A stretch of DNA of 7,313 bases, taken from NCBI GenBank assembly GCA_944381295.1, contig CALWKP010000195.1, forward strand, positions 1 to 7,313, read 5' to 3'. Positions 5,976-7,313 of the stretch are shown here, piece after piece (position 1 is the first letter of the stretch; each line of letters starts with the position of its first letter). This DNA is from an uncultured Clostridia bacterium. GTDB lineage: Bacteria; Bacillota; Clostridia; Oscillospirales; Acutalibacteraceae. The translations under genes and the position numbers were made by a program. The notes under the pieces were generated by a model, which was given only the letters and a program-made list of their open reading frames with translations, was not told the DNA's origin and searched no databases.

Positions 5976-7175
5976 TTAACGCCGCGCACAAATACTTTTC
6001 ATGATTTTTATTGTAACGGAAGTTCCCCGCATGGGATAACTTTCAATATGGATCCCACAGGTTTCTCCATAATAACAAAGGATTCTGTCTCTCAAATTAC
6101 TGAGGGCATATCCGGTGGGCGTAACCGTAGGATTAAATCCTACGCCGTCATCTACCACTTTGAAAATCATAAATTCGCCGCACAGCCGGCCGCTGACCAG
6201 TAAATGCCCTCCCCCGCTTTTCTGTTCCAGCCCATGATAAAATGCATTTTCTACAACCGGTTGCAAAATCCATTTTATCATCCGCAGGGGCATCATTTGC
6301 TCTTCAATATCGATATTTATTTCAAACTTTCCTTGATAGCGAATATTTTGAATCGTTAAATAATATTCAATCAGATGAACTTCCTCTTCCACTGTGACAA
6401 GCAATTTCCCATTATTTAAACATTGCCTGTAAAAATTGGAAACATTCTGGACCATTTTTGAAATAGAATCCGCATGAATATTTTGTGCCATACAATATAT
6501 TGAATTTAGCGTGTTATAAAGGAAGTGCGGGTTGATTTGAGATTGTAAGGCGATTAATTCTGCCTCTTTTTCTTTTACCGTGGAGTCTAATAGACGTTTG
6601 TTAAGTTCTTCGTTGGATTTCAGCATTTTTAAAAATTCAATCCCAACAATTCCAACTTCATCGTTGGGATTGAATCGTATTGGCGGAATCTTGTTTTCGC
6701 TTTTGACGCTGTAAATCACATAACGCAACAAAGCGAGCTGTGATGTAACTTTGTTTGAAAGCGCAATCGCAAAAACAAGAGAAAGGATAAAAGAACCTAA
6801 AATTAAAAAAGGGGTCAGATTAATTTTCCCATCCCATTTTACCACTTCTTCATAAGGCGTATATTGGATGACTGACCAACCAACATCATCATTTGTAACA
6901 TAGTTTAAAAGATATTTCTTCTCATTCACAAAGAAAAATTCACTTCCCTCAGAAGCTTTTTTCTTACTGGAACAAATGCCCTGTATTTCCTTTTCAGAAA
7001 GATCATTTTTTTGTGAATACAAAATTTCATCGCTATTATTCAAAATGACAATGCTGTAAGAAATGTCATCGTTCGTCCGTTGAAACATTTCATCCAATAC
7101 CCTTTTATTCACCCCAATAATCAAGCCTCCAATAGGTTCTAAAGTGTTCAGATTATTGATGACCCTTTTATACAA
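5976..7175 (-). CDS. YesM/LytS-type sensor histidine kinase, N-terminus missing
   Basis: The 399 codons encode the C-terminal two thirds of a YesM-class membrane sensor kinase. Residues 1-115 look like the last part of an extracellular Cache-type domain (NLNTLEPIGGLIIGVN, then WSVIQYTPYEEV). One membrane helix spans about 119-140, then a HAMP-like linker (141-190) and a coiled segment (190-212). The His_kinase domain has LQSQINPHFLYNTLNSI with His217 as the likely phospho-acceptor. The ATPase domain has Asn310 in QPVVENAFYHG, the G-box DDGVGF (342-347), GYALSNLRDRI (355-365), and GTSVTI near the end. Family members are usually near 580-600 residues with two membrane helices, so about 150-200 residues are absent. 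The first codon here is TTG with no clear ribosome site. An in-frame TAA lies at 7214-7212, and no upstream minus frame resembles the family. It is probably a truncated or frameshifted gene. No YesN-type response regulator is visible. Confidence 0.88.
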   Translation of the reverse strand: MYKRVINNLNTLEPIGGLIIGVNKRVLDEMFQRTNDDISYSIVILNNSDEILYSQKNDLSEKEIQGICSSKKKASEGSEFFFVNEKKYLLNYVTNDDVGWSVIQYTPYEEVVKWDGKINLTPFLILGSFILSLVFAIALSNKVTSQLALLRYVIYSVKSENKIPPIRFNPNDEVGIVGIEFLKMLKSNEELNKRLLDSTVKEKEAELIALQSQINPHFLYNTLNSIYCMAQNIHADSISKMVQNVSNFYRQCLNNGKLLVTVEEEVHLIEYYLTIQNIRYQGKFEINIDIEEQMMPLRMIKWILQPVVENAFYHGLEQKSGGGHLLVSGRLCGEFMIFKVVDDGVGFNPTVTPTGYALSNLRDRILCYYGETCGIHIESYPMRGTSVTIKIMKSICARR

Positions 7176-7313
7176 AAGAGGAACATTACTGTGATTGAAC
7201 GTATCATTATTTTAGATCACGGTAACGAGCAGATATGTCACATTTTTGTGAAAGGGACACCAAAGGATAAGTACGACGATTTTTTTGTCGGAGGGTATCT
7301 GTCACCTGAGTTT
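7143..7313 (+). CDS. open plus-strand frame running off the window, uncertain
   Basis: After a TAA at 7140-7142, 57 codons stay open to the window end. A possible start is GTG at 7191 with AGAGGA (7177-7182) eight bases upstream, giving MIERIIILDHGNEQI and continuing. The product is not recognised. It overlaps the 5' part of the kinase frame in antisense and shares its codon register, so it may be chance. It is listed because all three minus frames are closed in this stretch. Confidence 0.2.

Noticed and set aside
5739..6203. Plus-strand open frame bridging GH127 and the kinase
   Set aside because: It is antisense to two well-supported genes and to the promoter between them; the product is not recognisable.
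1..7313. CRISPR array, tRNA, rRNA or attachment site
   Set aside because: I looked for regularly spaced direct repeats, cloverleaf-like sequences and direct repeats flanking the IS remnant and saw none.

Overview
This window looks like a chromosomal piece of a low-to-mid GC Firmicute, most likely a gut-type Clostridia (Lachnospiraceae or Oscillospiraceae kind). This is inferred from the strong AGGAGG-type ribosome binding sites, sigma-A-like promoters (TTGACA with 17-18 nt spacers), a YesM-class sensor kinase beside a GH127 arabinofuranosidase, and a clostridial-looking transposase remnant. Base composition is uneven. One sampled 60-base line of the CNNM gene (from 1201) has 34 G/C, and one of the kinase (from 6541) has 23. 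The two ends may therefore have different histories.

Layout. Bases 1-130 may hold the last few codons of an upstream gene and an imperfect terminator. Bases 208-1611 (+) encode a CNNM/CorC-type membrane protein with paired CBS domains, behind its own promoter. Bases 1782-2192 (+) encode a small lipoprotein, also with its own near-consensus promoter, followed by a good bidirectional terminator. Bases 2273-2524 have no convincing gene but hold several inverted repeats, including a 27-base imperfect palindrome. Bases 2525-3025 (-) encode a GNAT acetyltransferase read from a near-consensus promoter through a leader of about 125 nt. Bases 3187-3858 have no intact gene; they contain a decayed fragment of an IS481/IS3-like transposase (about 3354-3645). 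Bases 3859-5829 (-) encode a full-length GH127 beta-L-arabinofuranosidase with its catalytic and zinc residues in place. Bases 5976-7175 (-) encode a YesM/LytS-type sensor histidine kinase whose cytoplasmic half is intact but whose N-terminal half is missing.

How the genes fit together. The kinase and GH127 lie in the same direction, 146 bases apart. YesM-type kinases commonly control carbohydrate uptake and breakdown operons, so a plant-arabinoside role for the pair is reasonable. No YesN response regulator and no transporter are visible, and the kinase appears broken at its 5' end. The other genes (CNNM transporter, lipoprotein, acetyltransferase) are independently transcribed and share no obvious pathway.

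I did not find a clear new biological system. The points most worth checking are the kinase truncation with an open plus-strand frame running off the window end, the palindrome at 2304-2377 that reads as nearly the same peptide on both strands, and the hairpin cluster between the two convergent genes.
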